A stretch of 64,000 bases of DNA from Halieaceae bacterium (GCA_028280635.1 JANQLM010000063.1:144015-208014); one strand, 5' to 3'. Positions 1 to 7,805 are shown, counted from the stretch's first letter. Numbers and translations are program-made. Notes: generated by a model not told the origin, from the letters alone.

Positions 1-427
1 GCCGATGCGCAAAGTCGCGGGCTTTGCCCACCGCGTGCATGCGCCCCACCGTGCGCCCCAGCACCAACTGGTTGTCCGGGTTGTCGAGTTCCGGGGCGTG
101 ACCACCGCGGCGCGGGAACAGCGCGAAACTGAAGCCGGCGTACTCGCCGATGCTTTCACCGTCGAATTGCAGAGGCGCCACTACCGAGATGTCGGCCTCT
201 GCCAGTTCCCGGGCAAAGCTGTGTTCTTCCTCGATCTGTGCGCGGCTCCAGCGCTCGGGTCGATAGAACTTGGCGATCAGCGGTTCGCCCTCCTCGATAC
301 CCACCTGGTAGACCCGGTTTTCGTAGCTGTTGAGGGCCAGCAGCCGGGCGTCACACAACAGGCCGCGGGACTCCACCGCCTCCATCACCAGCTCCGGCGT
401 TAAGGTATCGTAAGGGTGTTCAGTCAT
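1..427 (-). CDS. srkA: Stress response kinase A (SrkA/YihE), 5' part only
   Basis: The translated complement begins MTEHPYDTLTPELVMEAVES and carries the block ALNSYENRVYQV followed by LIAKFYRPERW, the hallmark of the YihE/SrkA family of aminoglycoside-phosphotransferase-fold Ser/Thr kinases. Lys53 sits where the ATP-binding lysine is expected. SrkA is a cytoplasmic kinase linked to envelope-stress and toxin-antitoxin responses in enterobacteria. Only the first ~142 residues are here; the catalytic Asp region lies off the left edge. The ATG lies 8 bp inside the 3' end of modC, so it is probably co-transcribed with the mod genes. Confidence 0.88.
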   Translation of the reverse strand, partial: MTEHPYDTLTPELVMEAVESRGLLCDARLLALNSYENRVYQVGIEEGEPLIAKFYRPERWSRAQIEEEHSFARELAEADISVVAPLQFDGESIGEYAGFSFALFPRRGGHAPELDNPDNQLVLGRTVGRMHAVGKARDFAHR

Positions 428-1502
428 GGCGGCCATCGTTCAGCAGGGCGACGCTCTTGACCTGGGCGTAGAGCGATTCACCCACCCTGAGCGCCAGGGC
501 GTCCACCGATTTGCGGGTAATGCGTGCCAACAGGAACTGCTCACCCACCGCCAGTCGCACCAGCACCCGGCTGGCGCCGCTGGACTCGATGTCCGTGACT
601 CGGGTGGCGAGCAGGTTGAGGATGCTGGTGTGCTGCGGGCGCTCCCGGCACAGGCTGATATCCCGCGCCGGCAGTCGCAGCCGCAGCGGTGTTCCCGCCG
701 GCATCGCCAACTGGTTGACCCACAGCTCCTGGGCTTCAAAGTCCAGGCGCGTCAGGCCGTAGGCCGGGTCGTGCTCGGCGATCTCGGCACGCACCACCGC
801 CGCGGCCTGCTCTTCGTGGGACAATGCCAGTTCAAGGCGTGAGGACAGCTCAAGCAGCGGCCCCTCGGAGGTGACCTGCCCGTGGTTCAGGACCAGCAGG
901 TGGTCGGCCAGCTCCGCCAGCTCGGCCATGTCGTGGCTGACATAGATCATCGGCACGTCCAGCTCCCGGCGCAGGCGCGCCAGCCGTGCCAGCAGCTCGC
1001 GACGCCCGGCGGTATCGATATTCGCCAGCGGCTCATCCATCAACACCAGCCGCGGACCTGACAGCAGCGCGCGGGCGATAGCCACCCGCTGCTGCTGGCC
1101 TCGCGACAGTTCAGCGCTGTGGCGGGTAAGCAGGTCCTGCAACCCCAGCCACTCACTCACCTGCCCGGTATCAGGCCCGGCGCGACGGCGGCGACGCAGG
1201 GCGTAATCGAGATTGCCGGCCACATCCAGGTGCGGGAAAAGCCGCGCGTCCTGGAACACGTAGGCCACACCGCGGTCCTGCGGTGGCAGGCAGAGATCCT
1301 CGTTGTCCAACAGGTCGCCATTCACCTGGATATGTGTGCCGGGCTCGCCGCGCAGCAAACCGGCAATGCAGGACAGCAGGCTGGTTTTGCCACTGCCGCT
1401 GGCGCCGTAGATGCCGGTGACGCCATTGCCCGGCAGCCGGGTGTCCACGGCCAGTGAAAACTCACCCCGGGACAGTGACAGCCTGAGCGCAATTTCGCTC
1501 AT
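420..1502 (-). CDS. modC: Molybdate ABC transporter ATP-binding protein ModC
   Basis: A 360-aa ABC ATPase that energises molybdate import at the inner membrane. Visible motifs: Walker A GASGSGKT (33-40), Q-loop Gln84, signature LSRGQ (132-136), Walker B LVLMDEP (152-158), switch His190. The last ~70 residues form a TOBE domain, which in ModC binds oxyanion. The length matches E. coli ModC (352 aa). The start ATG overlaps the modB stop (ATGA), and the gene is third in modABC. Related sulfate or spermidine ATPases are possible alternatives, but the neighbours fix the substrate as molybdate or tungstate. Confidence 0.93.
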   Translation of the reverse strand: MSEIALRLSLSRGEFSLAVDTRLPGNGVTGIYGASGSGKTSLLSCIAGLLRGEPGTHIQVNGDLLDNEDLCLPPQDRGVAYVFQDARLFPHLDVAGNLDYALRRRRRAGPDTGQVSEWLGLQDLLTRHSAELSRGQQQRVAIARALLSGPRLVLMDEPLANIDTAGRRELLARLARLRRELDVPMIYVSHDMAELAELADHLLVLNHGQVTSEGPLLELSSRLELALSHEEQAAAVVRAEIAEHDPAYGLTRLDFEAQELWVNQLAMPAGTPLRLRLPARDISLCRERPQHTSILNLLATRVTDIESSGASRVLVRLAVGEQFLLARITRKSVDALALRVGESLYAQVKSVALLNDGRHD

Positions 1503-2161
1503 GTGCGCACCGCCCAGCGCCCGCTGGAGCGATACAGCAGGAACAGGGTAACCAGGGAGAACAGCACCAGCCCTGCCGCCAGTTGGTGGGCGGCCGTGAA
1601 ATCCAGGGCCTCGACCCGGTCAAACAGGGCAATGGACAGTACCTGGGTTTCACCGGGAATATTGCCGCCGATCATCAGCACTACACCAAACTCACCGACG
1701 GTGTGGGCGAAGCCGAGGCTGGCGGCGGCGATAAAACTACTGCGGCACAGGGGCAATACCACGCTGCGCCAGCGGTCCAGGGGGCCGGCGCCGAGCGTGG
1801 CGGCGGCCTCGAGCAGACTGTCCGGAACCTGCCGAAACGCTGCCTGCAGTGGTTGCACCACAAAGGGCAGGGAGTACAGCACTGAGCCGATGACCAGCGC
1901 GCTGAAGCTGAAGGCCAGTCGATGTCCGGTCAGCGCTTCCCAGGCCTGGCCGAAACCAGACTGGGGGGCGAAGGCGATGAGCAGGTAAAACCCCAGCACG
2001 GTGGGCGGCAGTACCAGGGGCAGGGCCACCACGGTTTCCACCAGCGTGGTGGCAAGGCTGCGGCGCCGCGCCAGCCACCAGGCCAGTGGCGTCCCTAGCA
2101 ATAGCAGCCATAGGGTGCTGACCGTTGCGAGCTTTAGGGTCAGCCACAGGGCTTCAGCCAT
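1499..2161 (-). CDS. modB: Molybdate ABC transporter permease ModB
   Basis: A 220-aa inner-membrane permease with about five hydrophobic segments. It has the EAA loop (EAAATLGAGPLDRWRSVVLP) that docks on the ATPase, and the family-typical GGNIPGETQVLSIALFD stretch near the C-terminus. It forms the channel of the ModABC importer. The start overlaps the modA stop by 8 bp and the stop overlaps the modC start by 4 bp, indicating translational coupling. Confidence 0.93.
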   Translation of the reverse strand: MAEALWLTLKLATVSTLWLLLLGTPLAWWLARRRSLATTLVETVVALPLVLPPTVLGFYLLIAFAPQSGFGQAWEALTGHRLAFSFSALVIGSVLYSLPFVVQPLQAAFRQVPDSLLEAAATLGAGPLDRWRSVVLPLCRSSFIAAASLGFAHTVGEFGVVLMIGGNIPGETQVLSIALFDRVEALDFTAAHQLAAGLVLFSLVTLFLLYRSSGRWAVRT

Positions 2162-2909
2162 CTACTGGCTCCGGCAGCTTGTAACCCTGCGCCTGGATGA
2201 TATGCCGGGCCTCCAGGCTATGGAGCCAGAACATGAAGGCCTGGGCGCGATCGATATTGTTGCTGTTGGCCAGCACCACCGCCTGTTGGGCGATCGGCGG
2301 GTGCCAGTCCGCCGGCACGGCCAGGCTTTGTGCCGGCTGGAAAGACGCCGAGACAAAGGCGGCATCGGCACCGCCGGTGATCCACATTTGCATGGCCTGG
2401 CTGACGTTGGCACCGGTCAGCACGCGCGGCTCGGCGTCCGGGAAGCGCTGCAGCACGGCCTGGGCCGCCTGGCCGTAGGGTGCCAGCTCGGGATTTGCCA
2501 TGGCCAGGTTGAGGCCGGGGCTGGCCAACAGGGCTTCGATGCCGGACGCCGCCAGGTCTTCGAGGGCAGGCTGGTAGGCCAGCACCAACTGGCCCAGGGC
2601 GTAGGTGTCGCGTTTTCCAAAAGTCAGGCCTTCCGCTTCCAGCCGCGCCGGCCGTTCACTGTCGGCGGCGAGCAGCAGGTCGAAAGGCGCACCGTGGATG
2701 ATCTGGTTGTAAAGGGCGCCGGTGGACGCGCTGCTGATACTGATCTTCTCGCCGGTGACCGCAGTGTAGGTATCCACCAGGCGCTGCAGCGGCATGGCGA
2801 AATTGCTGGCGACCGCGATGCGCAGCGGCTCCACATCTGCCCCGGGCGCTGCATTGGCCTGCAGACTGGCGGACAGGAAGGCGCAAATGATCAGTTGTAT
2901 GAGCCGCAT
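2154..2909 (-). CDS. modA: Molybdate-binding periplasmic protein ModA
   Basis: A 251-aa secreted binding protein. Residues 1-20 are a signal peptide (hydrophobic core after MRLIQ, cleavage near QANA/AP). The mature part starts LRIAVASNFAMPLQRL and contains SSASTGALYNQI, both typical of ModA oxyanion-binding loops, and later INGGADAAFVSASF-type sequence. It hands molybdate to ModBC. It is the first gene of the mod operon, with a GAGGAT ribosome-binding site. I looked for a ModE-type TATAT palindrome in the 60 bp upstream and saw none, so control is unknown. Confidence 0.92.
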   Translation of the reverse strand: MRLIQLIICAFLSASLQANAAPGADVEPLRIAVASNFAMPLQRLVDTYTAVTGEKISISSASTGALYNQIIHGAPFDLLLAADSERPARLEAEGLTFGKRDTYALGQLVLAYQPALEDLAASGIEALLASPGLNLAMANPELAPYGQAAQAVLQRFPDAEPRVLTGANVSQAMQMWITGGADAAFVSASFQPAQSLAVPADWHPPIAQQAVVLANSNNIDRAQAFMFWLHSLEARHIIQAQGYKLPEPVDG

Positions 2910-2969
2910 GACGGCATCCTCTTTATTGTAATTCTGTGGCCCCTAGTATCGGCGAAAGGCGCAGGTATT

Positions 2970-3689
2970 TCACGGCGCCAGCGTGCGCGCGCAGCACCAG
3001 ATCGACACCTGGACAGCGCCGGCGTCTTTCAGGGCCGAGGCCAGGGCATGGGCGCTGGCACCGGTGGTGAGCACATCGTCGACGACGGCGATATGTAGCC
3101 CTTCAAGGTCGCGGCTGATCCGAAACGCCCCGCGCAGGTTGCGGTGCCGTTCGGCAGCGCCCAGCTCTCTCTGGTACGCCGTGGCTCGGATGCGTTTTGC
3201 GACAGCGCCCCGTATGTCCAGCGAGGCGAAGCGGGGGTGTTCGCGTAGTGCCCGGGCCATCTCCTCGGCCTGGTTGAAGCCGCGCCGCCAGCGCCGGCGC
3301 CAGTGCAGGGGCATGGGTAGCACCACGTCGGGATCGGGGGCGCTGTGTTCACTGAGCGCTCGCCGAAGCAGGTAGGCCAACACCCTGAGATTTGGCAGAT
3401 CACCCTGGTACTTGGCGGCGTGCACCCAAGCCGTCAGTGGTGGCGTGTAGGCGCAGGCAGCAACGCAGCGATCAAAGGCCGGCGGTGTCGAAAGACAGGC
3501 TCCGCACAACCGCGCTTCGCTGTCGGACAGGGGCAGGGCGCATTGCCGGCAGCTGTGGGTCAGCCAGGGCAGCTCGCCTTCGCAGGCCGGGCAGAGTTCG
3601 ATATCGCGCCCGCTGGGCAGGCCGCACAGCGAACAATGGCAGGGTGCGAAACAGTCCAGCGCATGTTGGATCCAGGTCTTGCTGTGCAT
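2970..3689 (-). CDS. ComF/GntX family phosphoribosyltransferase-like protein
   Basis: A 239-aa protein with an N-terminal cysteine cluster (CSLCGLPSG, CPACEG, CRQCALP, CGACL) predicted to bind zinc, and a C-terminal PRTase motif VVDDVLTTGAS at about 202-212. ComF proteins take part in DNA uptake or use; E. coli GntX is the same family. The open frame extends upstream to 3875, but the 62 extra residues are not family-like, and the ATG at 3689 has an AGGGAC ribosome-binding site, so I start there. In many gammaproteobacteria this gene sits beside bio genes; none are seen here. Confidence 0.88.
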   Translation of the reverse strand: MHSKTWIQHALDCFAPCHCSLCGLPSGRDIELCPACEGELPWLTHSCRQCALPLSDSEARLCGACLSTPPAFDRCVAACAYTPPLTAWVHAAKYQGDLPNLRVLAYLLRRALSEHSAPDPDVVLPMPLHWRRRWRRGFNQAEEMARALREHPRFASLDIRGAVAKRIRATAYQRELGAAERHRNLRGAFRISRDLEGLHIAVVDDVLTTGASAHALASALKDAGAVQVSIWCCARTLAP

Positions 3690-3793
3690 ACACGTCCCTG
3701 TGCAGAGCCAGCGGAAGAACGCCCCCTCAGGGGCTCTGTTTAACTTTAGTCGAGCTTCGGGAGGGCCGCGAGGTGGCCATCGGGCCATATTTG

Positions 3794-3803
3794 ACCAATT
3801 GGT
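3794..3803. promoter_or_regulatory. Perfect palindrome ACCAATTGGT upstream of the acyl-CoA dehydrogenase
   Basis: A 10-bp perfect palindrome within TTGACCAATTGGTAA, in a locally AT-rich stretch between comF (minus) and the acyl-CoA dehydrogenase (plus). Position and symmetry fit an operator for a fatty-acid regulator. It resembles part of FadR-type sites (TGGT...ACCA) but does not match the full consensus, so the regulator is unassigned. Confidence 0.35.
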
Positions 3804-3924
3804 AATATTGACATTTTCGCCGTTTCCTACCACCATGTGTGCACCGAACACATAGGGTGAAGCCGCCTGCTTCATCCCGGCATATCGCCAGTCGATTCAA
3901 ACACCTTATTCCAGGAGAGTTGCC

Positions 3925-5718
3925 ATGCTCGAATACAAGGCGCCCCAGCGTGACATACGCTTTGTCATGAACGAGTTGCTGGATTCAGAAGGCCTGTACC
4001 AGACCCTGCCGGGCACCGAGGAAGCCTCGGAAGACATGATGAACACCATCGTTGCGGAAGCTTCCAAGTTCTGCGAGGAAGTCCTCGCACCGCTGTACCA
4101 GAGCGGCGACGAGGAAGGCTGTGAGTGGAGCGAAGACGGTGTGAAAACGCCGGAAGGCTTCGCCGACGCCTACAAGCAGTATGTCGAGAACGGCTGGCCG
4201 TCACTGGCGGCGCCGGTGGAGAACGGCGGCCAGGGCCTGCCCAACCTCGCCGGAGTAATTCTCAATGAACTGACCGGCACCGCCAACTGGGCCTGGGGTA
4301 TGTACCCTGGCTTGAGCCACGGCGCGGTGAAGACCATCGAGGAGCACGGCTCCCCGGACCAGAAAGATACGTACCTCGGCAACCTCGTGTCCGGCGAATG
4401 GACCGGCACCATGTGCCTCACCGAAGCCCACTGCGGCTCCGACCTGGGCCTGCTGCGCACCAAGGCCGAACCCCAGGCGGACGGCAGCTATGCCATCACC
4501 GGTACCAAGATTTTCATCTCCGCCGGTGAACACGACCTGGCAGACAACATTATTCACATCGTGCTGGCACGCCTGCCGGATGCCCCGGCGGGCACCAAGG
4601 GCATCTCCCTGTTCATTGTGCCCAAGTACAACCTCAATGAAGACGGCTCCATCGGAGAACGCAACCAGGTGTTCTGTGGTTCCATCGAGAAGAAGATGGG
4701 CATCAAGGCCTCCGCCACCTGCGTGATGAACTTCGACGGCGCCAGGGGCTACCTGATCGGCCCGGAGAACCGTGGCCTGAACGCCATGTTTACCTTTATG
4801 AATACGGCGCGCCTGGGCACCGCTGTGCAGGGCCTGGCCCACGCTGAGCTCGCGTTCCAAGGTTCACTGAAGTACGCTCGCGAGCGCCTCGCCATGCGCT
4901 CCATATCCGGTCCGAAGAACCCGGACGGCCCCGCCGACCCGATCATCGTGCACCCGGATGTACGCCGCATGCTGCTGACCCAGAAGGCCATCGCCGAGGG
5001 CAGCCGCGCCTTCATCTACTTCCTGGGCCAGCAGTCCGATATCGAGGAGCGCGGTGACGAGGCAGCGAGCAAGGAAGCGGCCGACCTGATGTCGCTGCTG
5101 ACCCCGATCGCCAAGGCCTTTATCACCGAGACCGGCTACGAAGCGGCCAATCTCGGCGTGCAGATCTACGGTGGCCACGGCTTTATCAAGGAGTGGGGCA
5201 TGGAGCAGATCGTGCGCGACGCGCGCATTGCCATGCTGTACGAAGGCACCACCGGTATCCAGGCCCTGGACCTGATCGGCCGCAAGGTGCTGGGTTCCGG
5301 CGGCAAGCTGCTGATGGGCTTCACCAAGCTTATCCACCAGTTCTGCGAAGAGCACAAGGACAACGGTGTCGGTGCCTTTGTTGAGCCGCTGGCCTACTAC
5401 AACAAGGAGTGGGGCGAGCTGACCATGAAGATCGGTGAAGCCGCCATGGAAAACCCGGACGAAGCCGGTGCCGCTGCCGTGGACTACCTGATGTATGCCG
5501 GCTATGTCACCCTGGCCTATTTCTGGGCGCAGATGGCCGCCGTGGCGCACAAGAAGCTGGAAGAGGGCAGCGACGACAAGGCCTTCTACGAGGCCAAGAT
5601 TCACACCGCCCACTTCTACTTCGACCGGCTGCTGCCGCGGGCGCTGATGCACAAGGAGTCCATGCTCTCCGGCGCCGACAACCTGATGGAGATGGAAGAG
5701 GCCCTGTTCGCCTTTTAA
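3925..5718 (+). CDS. Acyl-CoA dehydrogenase, DmdC/AidB-like long form
   Basis: A 597-aa FAD-dependent acyl-CoA dehydrogenase, longer than the ~380-aa short-chain enzymes because of a C-terminal extension. The order is N-terminal helical domain, beta domain with LTEAHCGSDLG (FAD/substrate contacts), C-terminal helical domain with RDARIAMLYEGTTGIQ, where Glu440 is the likely catalytic base, then the extra domain (~470-597). Length and sequence match the DmdC (3-methylmercaptopropionyl-CoA dehydrogenase) family, whose members mostly act on fatty acyl-CoAs; the substrate here is not fixed by sequence. It has an AGGAG ribosome-binding site and stands alone apart from a small downstream gene. Confidence 0.88.
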   Translation: MLEYKAPQRDIRFVMNELLDSEGLYQTLPGTEEASEDMMNTIVAEASKFCEEVLAPLYQSGDEEGCEWSEDGVKTPEGFADAYKQYVENGWPSLAAPVENGGQGLPNLAGVILNELTGTANWAWGMYPGLSHGAVKTIEEHGSPDQKDTYLGNLVSGEWTGTMCLTEAHCGSDLGLLRTKAEPQADGSYAITGTKIFISAGEHDLADNIIHIVLARLPDAPAGTKGISLFIVPKYNLNEDGSIGERNQVFCGSIEKKMGIKASATCVMNFDGARGYLIGPENRGLNAMFTFMNTARLGTAVQGLAHAELAFQGSLKYARERLAMRSISGPKNPDGPADPIIVHPDVRRMLLTQKAIAEGSRAFIYFLGQQSDIEERGDEAASKEAADLMSLLTPIAKAFITETGYEAANLGVQIYGGHGFIKEWGMEQIVRDARIAMLYEGTTGIQALDLIGRKVLGSGGKLLMGFTKLIHQFCEEHKDNGVGAFVEPLAYYNKEWGELTMKIGEAAMENPDEAGAAAVDYLMYAGYVTLAYFWAQMAAVAHKKLEEGSDDKAFYEAKIHTAHFYFDRLLPRALMHKESMLSGADNLMEMEEALFAF

Positions 5719-5772
5719 GCGTCAGCGGCTGTAGCAGTGGTAATGGTTAGTGCGGTAGAGGAAAATAGGCTC

Positions 5773-5955
5773 ATGCGTGAGCCGGAGCTAACCCCAGAAG
5801 ACCAGGCCAAGGTCGACAAGTTTGTCTCCACCGGGATCAACTCGGTGGAGCGCAAACCCTTTCGGCCGCTGCGGCTGCTGCTCTTCCTGGTGGTCGTGGT
5901 CAGCTGCCTGAGCGGTCTCAGCCTTCTGCTCGCGCGGGTTTCCGGGGTTTACTAG
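5773..5955 (+). CDS. DUF3094 family small membrane protein
   Basis: A 60-aa protein, LTPEDQAKVDKFVSTGINSV followed by ERKPFRPLRLL and one hydrophobic segment, matching the DUF3094 family of single-pass inner-membrane proteins with unknown function. I start at the ATG at 5773 because GAGGA lies 10 nt upstream; in-frame GTG (5737) and ATG (5743) starts would add 12 and 10 unrelated residues. Its stop codon lies inside the first unit of the 23-bp tandem repeat. Confidence 0.8.
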   Translation: MREPELTPEDQAKVDKFVSTGINSVERKPFRPLRLLLFLVVVVSCLSGLSLLLARVSGVY

Positions 5956-6024
5956 GCGCCTGCGGCGGTCTTTACCAAGCGCCTGCGGTTGTCTTTACTA
6001 AGCGCCTGCAGCGGTCTTTACTAA
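5948..6024. repeat. Tandem repeat, three 23-bp units plus a partial fourth
   Basis: Units at 5948-5970, 5971-5993 and 5994-6016 each read TTTAC(T/C)A(G/A)GCGCCTGC followed by a GCGGTC-like end; TTTACTAA at 6017-6024 begins a fourth unit. Unit 1 contains the stop codon of the DUF3094 gene. The partial unit supplies the likely -35 element of the tRNA-Pro promoter. Confidence 0.9.
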
Positions 6025-6044
6025 AGAGCGCGCTCTGGTATAGT
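6017..6044 (+). promoter_or_regulatory. Putative promoter of tRNA-Pro
   Basis: The -35-like TTTACT (6017-6022) and -10-like TATAGT (6039-6044) are separated by 16 bp. A GC-rich stretch (AGCGCGCC) follows, as in stringently controlled stable-RNA promoters. The spacer holds a 12-bp palindrome AGAGCGCGCTCT (6025-6036). The mature tRNA begins at 6076, leaving a short leader. Confidence 0.55.
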
Positions 6045-6075
6045 AGCGCGCCTCTCAGGTCTCAGGACCCACTGT

Positions 6076-6152
6076 CGGTGTGTAGCGCAGCCTGGTAGCG
6101 CACTTCCTTCGGGAGGAAGGGGTCGGAGGTTCGAATCCTCTCACACCGACCA
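6076..6152 (+). tRNA. tRNA-Pro, anticodon CGG
   Basis: A full 77-nt cloverleaf: acceptor CGGTGTG pairs with CACACCG, D stem GCGC/GCGC, anticodon stem CTTCC/GGAAG around loop TTCGGGA (anticodon CGG, reads CCG), T arm GGAGG-TTCGAAT-CCTCT, and encoded CCA at the 3' end. The 5' C1 and the anticodon identify proline. Its 3' end is duplicated downstream. Confidence 0.96.
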
Positions 6153-6270
6153 ACTCCTTTTTTGACATCCAGTGTTCGGATTTCCGGCCCACCACCATGG
6201 CTGGCGGGCGTTCAGCGGCGCATGTTGCTGCGCAACATAAACGCTTGCTTCACCCTCTCACACCGACCAA
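6137..6270. repeat. Direct repeats of the tRNA-Pro 3' end (att-like pair)
   Basis: CCTCTCACACCGACCAA occurs at 6137-6153 (the end of the tRNA) and again at 6254-6270. Both copies are followed by CTCCTTTT, with one extra T in the second, so about 25 bp is shared. The 100 bp between them holds no gene. A tRNA 3' end repeated in direct orientation is the usual signature of integrase attachment sites, here with the cargo absent or never present. Confidence 0.75.
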
Positions 6271-6283
6271 TCTCCTTTTCTGC

Positions 6284-6655
6284 TCAAGCATCCGCCTTCA
6301 CGTGGAAGAACTCCCAGGCGTGGCCGTTCGGGTCTGTTACCCAGGTCTTGTCCTGCAGGGCGTAGCAGCAGGTGGTGTCGGTTTCCGGGATGGTCTTCAG
6401 GCCCAGGTCCTGCAGGCGCTGGTCCATGGCAGCGACGGTTTTTGAATCCCCGACTTCGATGCCCAGGTGGCTGATCTGGCTGCCGGCCGCGGGTTCATCG
6501 GTCTGGTTGAGGGTCAGGTTGACGGCTGGGTCGGCGATATCGAATTTGGCCCAGCGCTCTCTCTGCTTGGCCGGTTCCTGCCCGAACAGCTTGCTGTAGA
6601 AGGCGATGGATTCGTCAAAGCGGTGGGTGTTGAGGGCGATATGGATTCTGCTCAT
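6284..6655 (-). CDS. arsI: ArsI-type C-As lyase (VOC metalloenzyme)
   Basis: A 123-aa vicinal-oxygen-chelate protein. Residues expected to bind the metal are visible: His5 (SRIHIALN), His63 (ISHLGIE) and Glu115 (GHAWEFF). The vicinal pair Cys96-Cys97 in [13 protein letters not shown] binds the arsenical in ArsI. The enzyme splits the carbon-arsenic bond of trivalent methyl- or aryl-arsenicals, releasing As(III). CadI proteins are close relatives. The ATG at 6655 follows a strong GGAGGAG site; the open frame continues 45 codons upstream to an ATG at 6790, but that stretch is not family-like. It lies 131 bp after arsR. Confidence 0.85.
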   Translation of the reverse strand: MSRIHIALNTHRFDESIAFYSKLFGQEPAKQRERWAKFDIADPAVNLTLNQTDEPAAGSQISHLGIEVGDSKTVAAMDQRLQDLGLKTIPETDTTCCYALQDKTWVTDPNGHAWEFFHVKADA

Positions 6656-6714
6656 TTTGGCAATCTCCTCCGTGATCAGTTCACGGCATTGGTTACGGGT
6701 TTTACAACGGTATT

Positions 6715-6730
6715 TTTCGAATAATCGAAA
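6715..6730. promoter_or_regulatory. Operator-like palindrome TTTCGA-N4-TCGAAA before arsI
   Basis: A perfect 6-bp inverted repeat with a 4-bp spacer, in an AT-rich pocket between arsR and arsI. It matches the palindrome in front of arsR (TTTCGA arms, 6-bp spacer), so both are probably bound by the neighbouring ArsR. It suggests that arsI has its own regulated promoter. Confidence 0.6.
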
Positions 6731-6786
6731 TAGTTCGGCAAAAAAAGGCCCGAAGTACACCGAGGGGATAGTTTGTCTGGCGTTGT

Positions 6787-7122
6787 TCATGGTTTTCCTG
6801 ATGCGGCGTTTTTCGCCTCGATCTCCACCCCGCAGCCACTGCAGCAGTCGTGGTAGAGGAAGTTCAGCAGGTCGCCCAGGGTGTCCGCGTTGGCCTGGTA
6901 CCACACCCACTGGCGTTCCTTGCGGGATTGCACCAGGCCTTCCCGGCGCAGCCGGTCCAGGTGGTGGGACAGGGTCGAGCCCGGGATATCGGTGGCCTTG
7001 CTGATATCACCCGCACTGATTTCGGCAGGGTAGACATTCAGCAGCAGCTTGAGAATCCCGAGCCGGGCTTCGTTGCCGATGGCGGCGAGGCGATCTGCAT
7101 GGATAGCGAGATTTGATTCCAT
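6787..7122 (-). CDS. arsR: ArsR family transcriptional repressor
   Basis: A 111-aa winged-helix repressor (AAIGNEARLGILKLL, then recognition helix IPGSTLSHHLDRLRR). It lacks the ELCVCDL metal site of E. coli ArsR but carries Cys93-Cys94 and Cys97 (HDCCSGCG) at the C-terminus, a three-cysteine layout like that of Acidithiobacillus-type ArsR. As(III) or methylarsenite binding would release DNA. An in-frame start at 7161 would add 13 residues encoded in the operator palindrome, so I use the ATG at 7122. Confidence 0.9.
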   Translation of the reverse strand: MESNLAIHADRLAAIGNEARLGILKLLLNVYPAEISAGDISKATDIPGSTLSHHLDRLRREGLVQSRKERQWVWYQANADTLGDLLNFLYHDCCSGCGVEIEAKNAASGKP

Positions 7123-7142
7123 ATTTCGAATATTATCGAAAT
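7123..7142. promoter_or_regulatory. ArsR operator, ATTTCGA-N6-TCGAAAT
   Basis: A perfect 7-bp inverted repeat with a 6-bp spacer directly upstream of the arsR start codon, in an AT-rich region. Location and similarity to the site at 6715-6730 support autoregulation by ArsR. Confidence 0.65.
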
Positions 7143-7178
7143 AATGTGAGATGGCAAGCACTTTTTTGCATCAAAAAC

Positions 7179-7802
7179 TCAGTCGCGCGCGAGAAGTGTC
7201 AGGCCCAGTGCCTTGAGATCAGCCAGGCTGCGAGCCGCCCGAGTGCCGGACTGCTCAACGATGCTGACAAACAGGGCGTGGAGCATCTCCAGCATCAGGC
7301 GGCCGCGGCGTTCGCGCTCGGCCTTGCTGTGGCTCAGCCCCAGGCGTCGGAACATCTCGGCCAGGCGGCTGATCAGCAGCTCGTCGTGCTCGTCGTCGAG
7401 GTCACGCAGTTCAGGTACGGCCCACATCGCCTGTACCAACGGCAGCATGCCGCGCTGCTCCCGGTAGACGGCCAGCATGCGCGGGAAAGATTTGTCCACG
7501 AAGGTCTCGAGATCCATTGCCTCCAGGTCCCAGGCGGCAATCTCGTCCAGCGCCCGGGTCTGCTCCTCCAGCCAGTGTTCGCCGAGGGCATAGAGGATGG
7601 CCTGTTTGTTGGGAAAGTAGTGGTAGAGGCTGCCGACGGAAATGCCCATCTCCCGGGCAATCAGGATGGTGGTGAGGTCGTCGAAGCCGACCCGCTCCAG
7701 CAGCATGGCCGTAGTGTTCAGGATATGCTCGCGACGCTGCAGCGAGCGTTCCTGACGTGGGGTACGTTGTTCAGTAACCTTCAGTTTGCGATGCAGTGCC
7801 AC
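7179..7802 (-). CDS. TetR family regulator next to puuB
   Basis: A 207-aa TetR-type regulator. The DNA-binding domain is at about 20-72 (RREHILNTTAMLLERVGFDD, then ISVGSLYHYFPNKQAILYAL); the rest is the ligand domain. It starts with GTG 3 bp after the puuB stop, so it is probably in one operon with puuB. It probably controls the divergent puuB/puuA pair in response to a polyamine or intermediate, a role played in E. coli by the unrelated PuuR. Confidence 0.82.
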   Translation of the reverse strand: MALHRKLKVTEQRTPRQERSLQRREHILNTTAMLLERVGFDDLTTILIAREMGISVGSLYHYFPNKQAILYALGEHWLEEQTRALDEIAAWDLEAMDLETFVDKSFPRMLAVYREQRGMLPLVQAMWAVPELRDLDDEHDELLISRLAEMFRRLGLSHSKAERERRGRLMLEMLHALFVSIVEQSGTRAARSLADLKALGLTLLARD

Positions 7803-7805
7803 GGC

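Noticed and set aside
2910..2969. ModE or molybdenum-cofactor control element before modA
   Set aside because: No TATATA palindrome pair and no Moco-RNA-like structure in this short gap.
2001..3098. Plus-strand open frame of 365 codons opposite modB/modA
   Set aside because: Antisense frame produced by high GC; no motif, and the minus-strand mod genes are certain.
6254..6270. Second tRNA-Pro gene
   Set aside because: Only the last 16 nt of the tRNA, plus flanking bases, are repeated; no acceptor 5' strand, D arm or anticodon arm precedes it.
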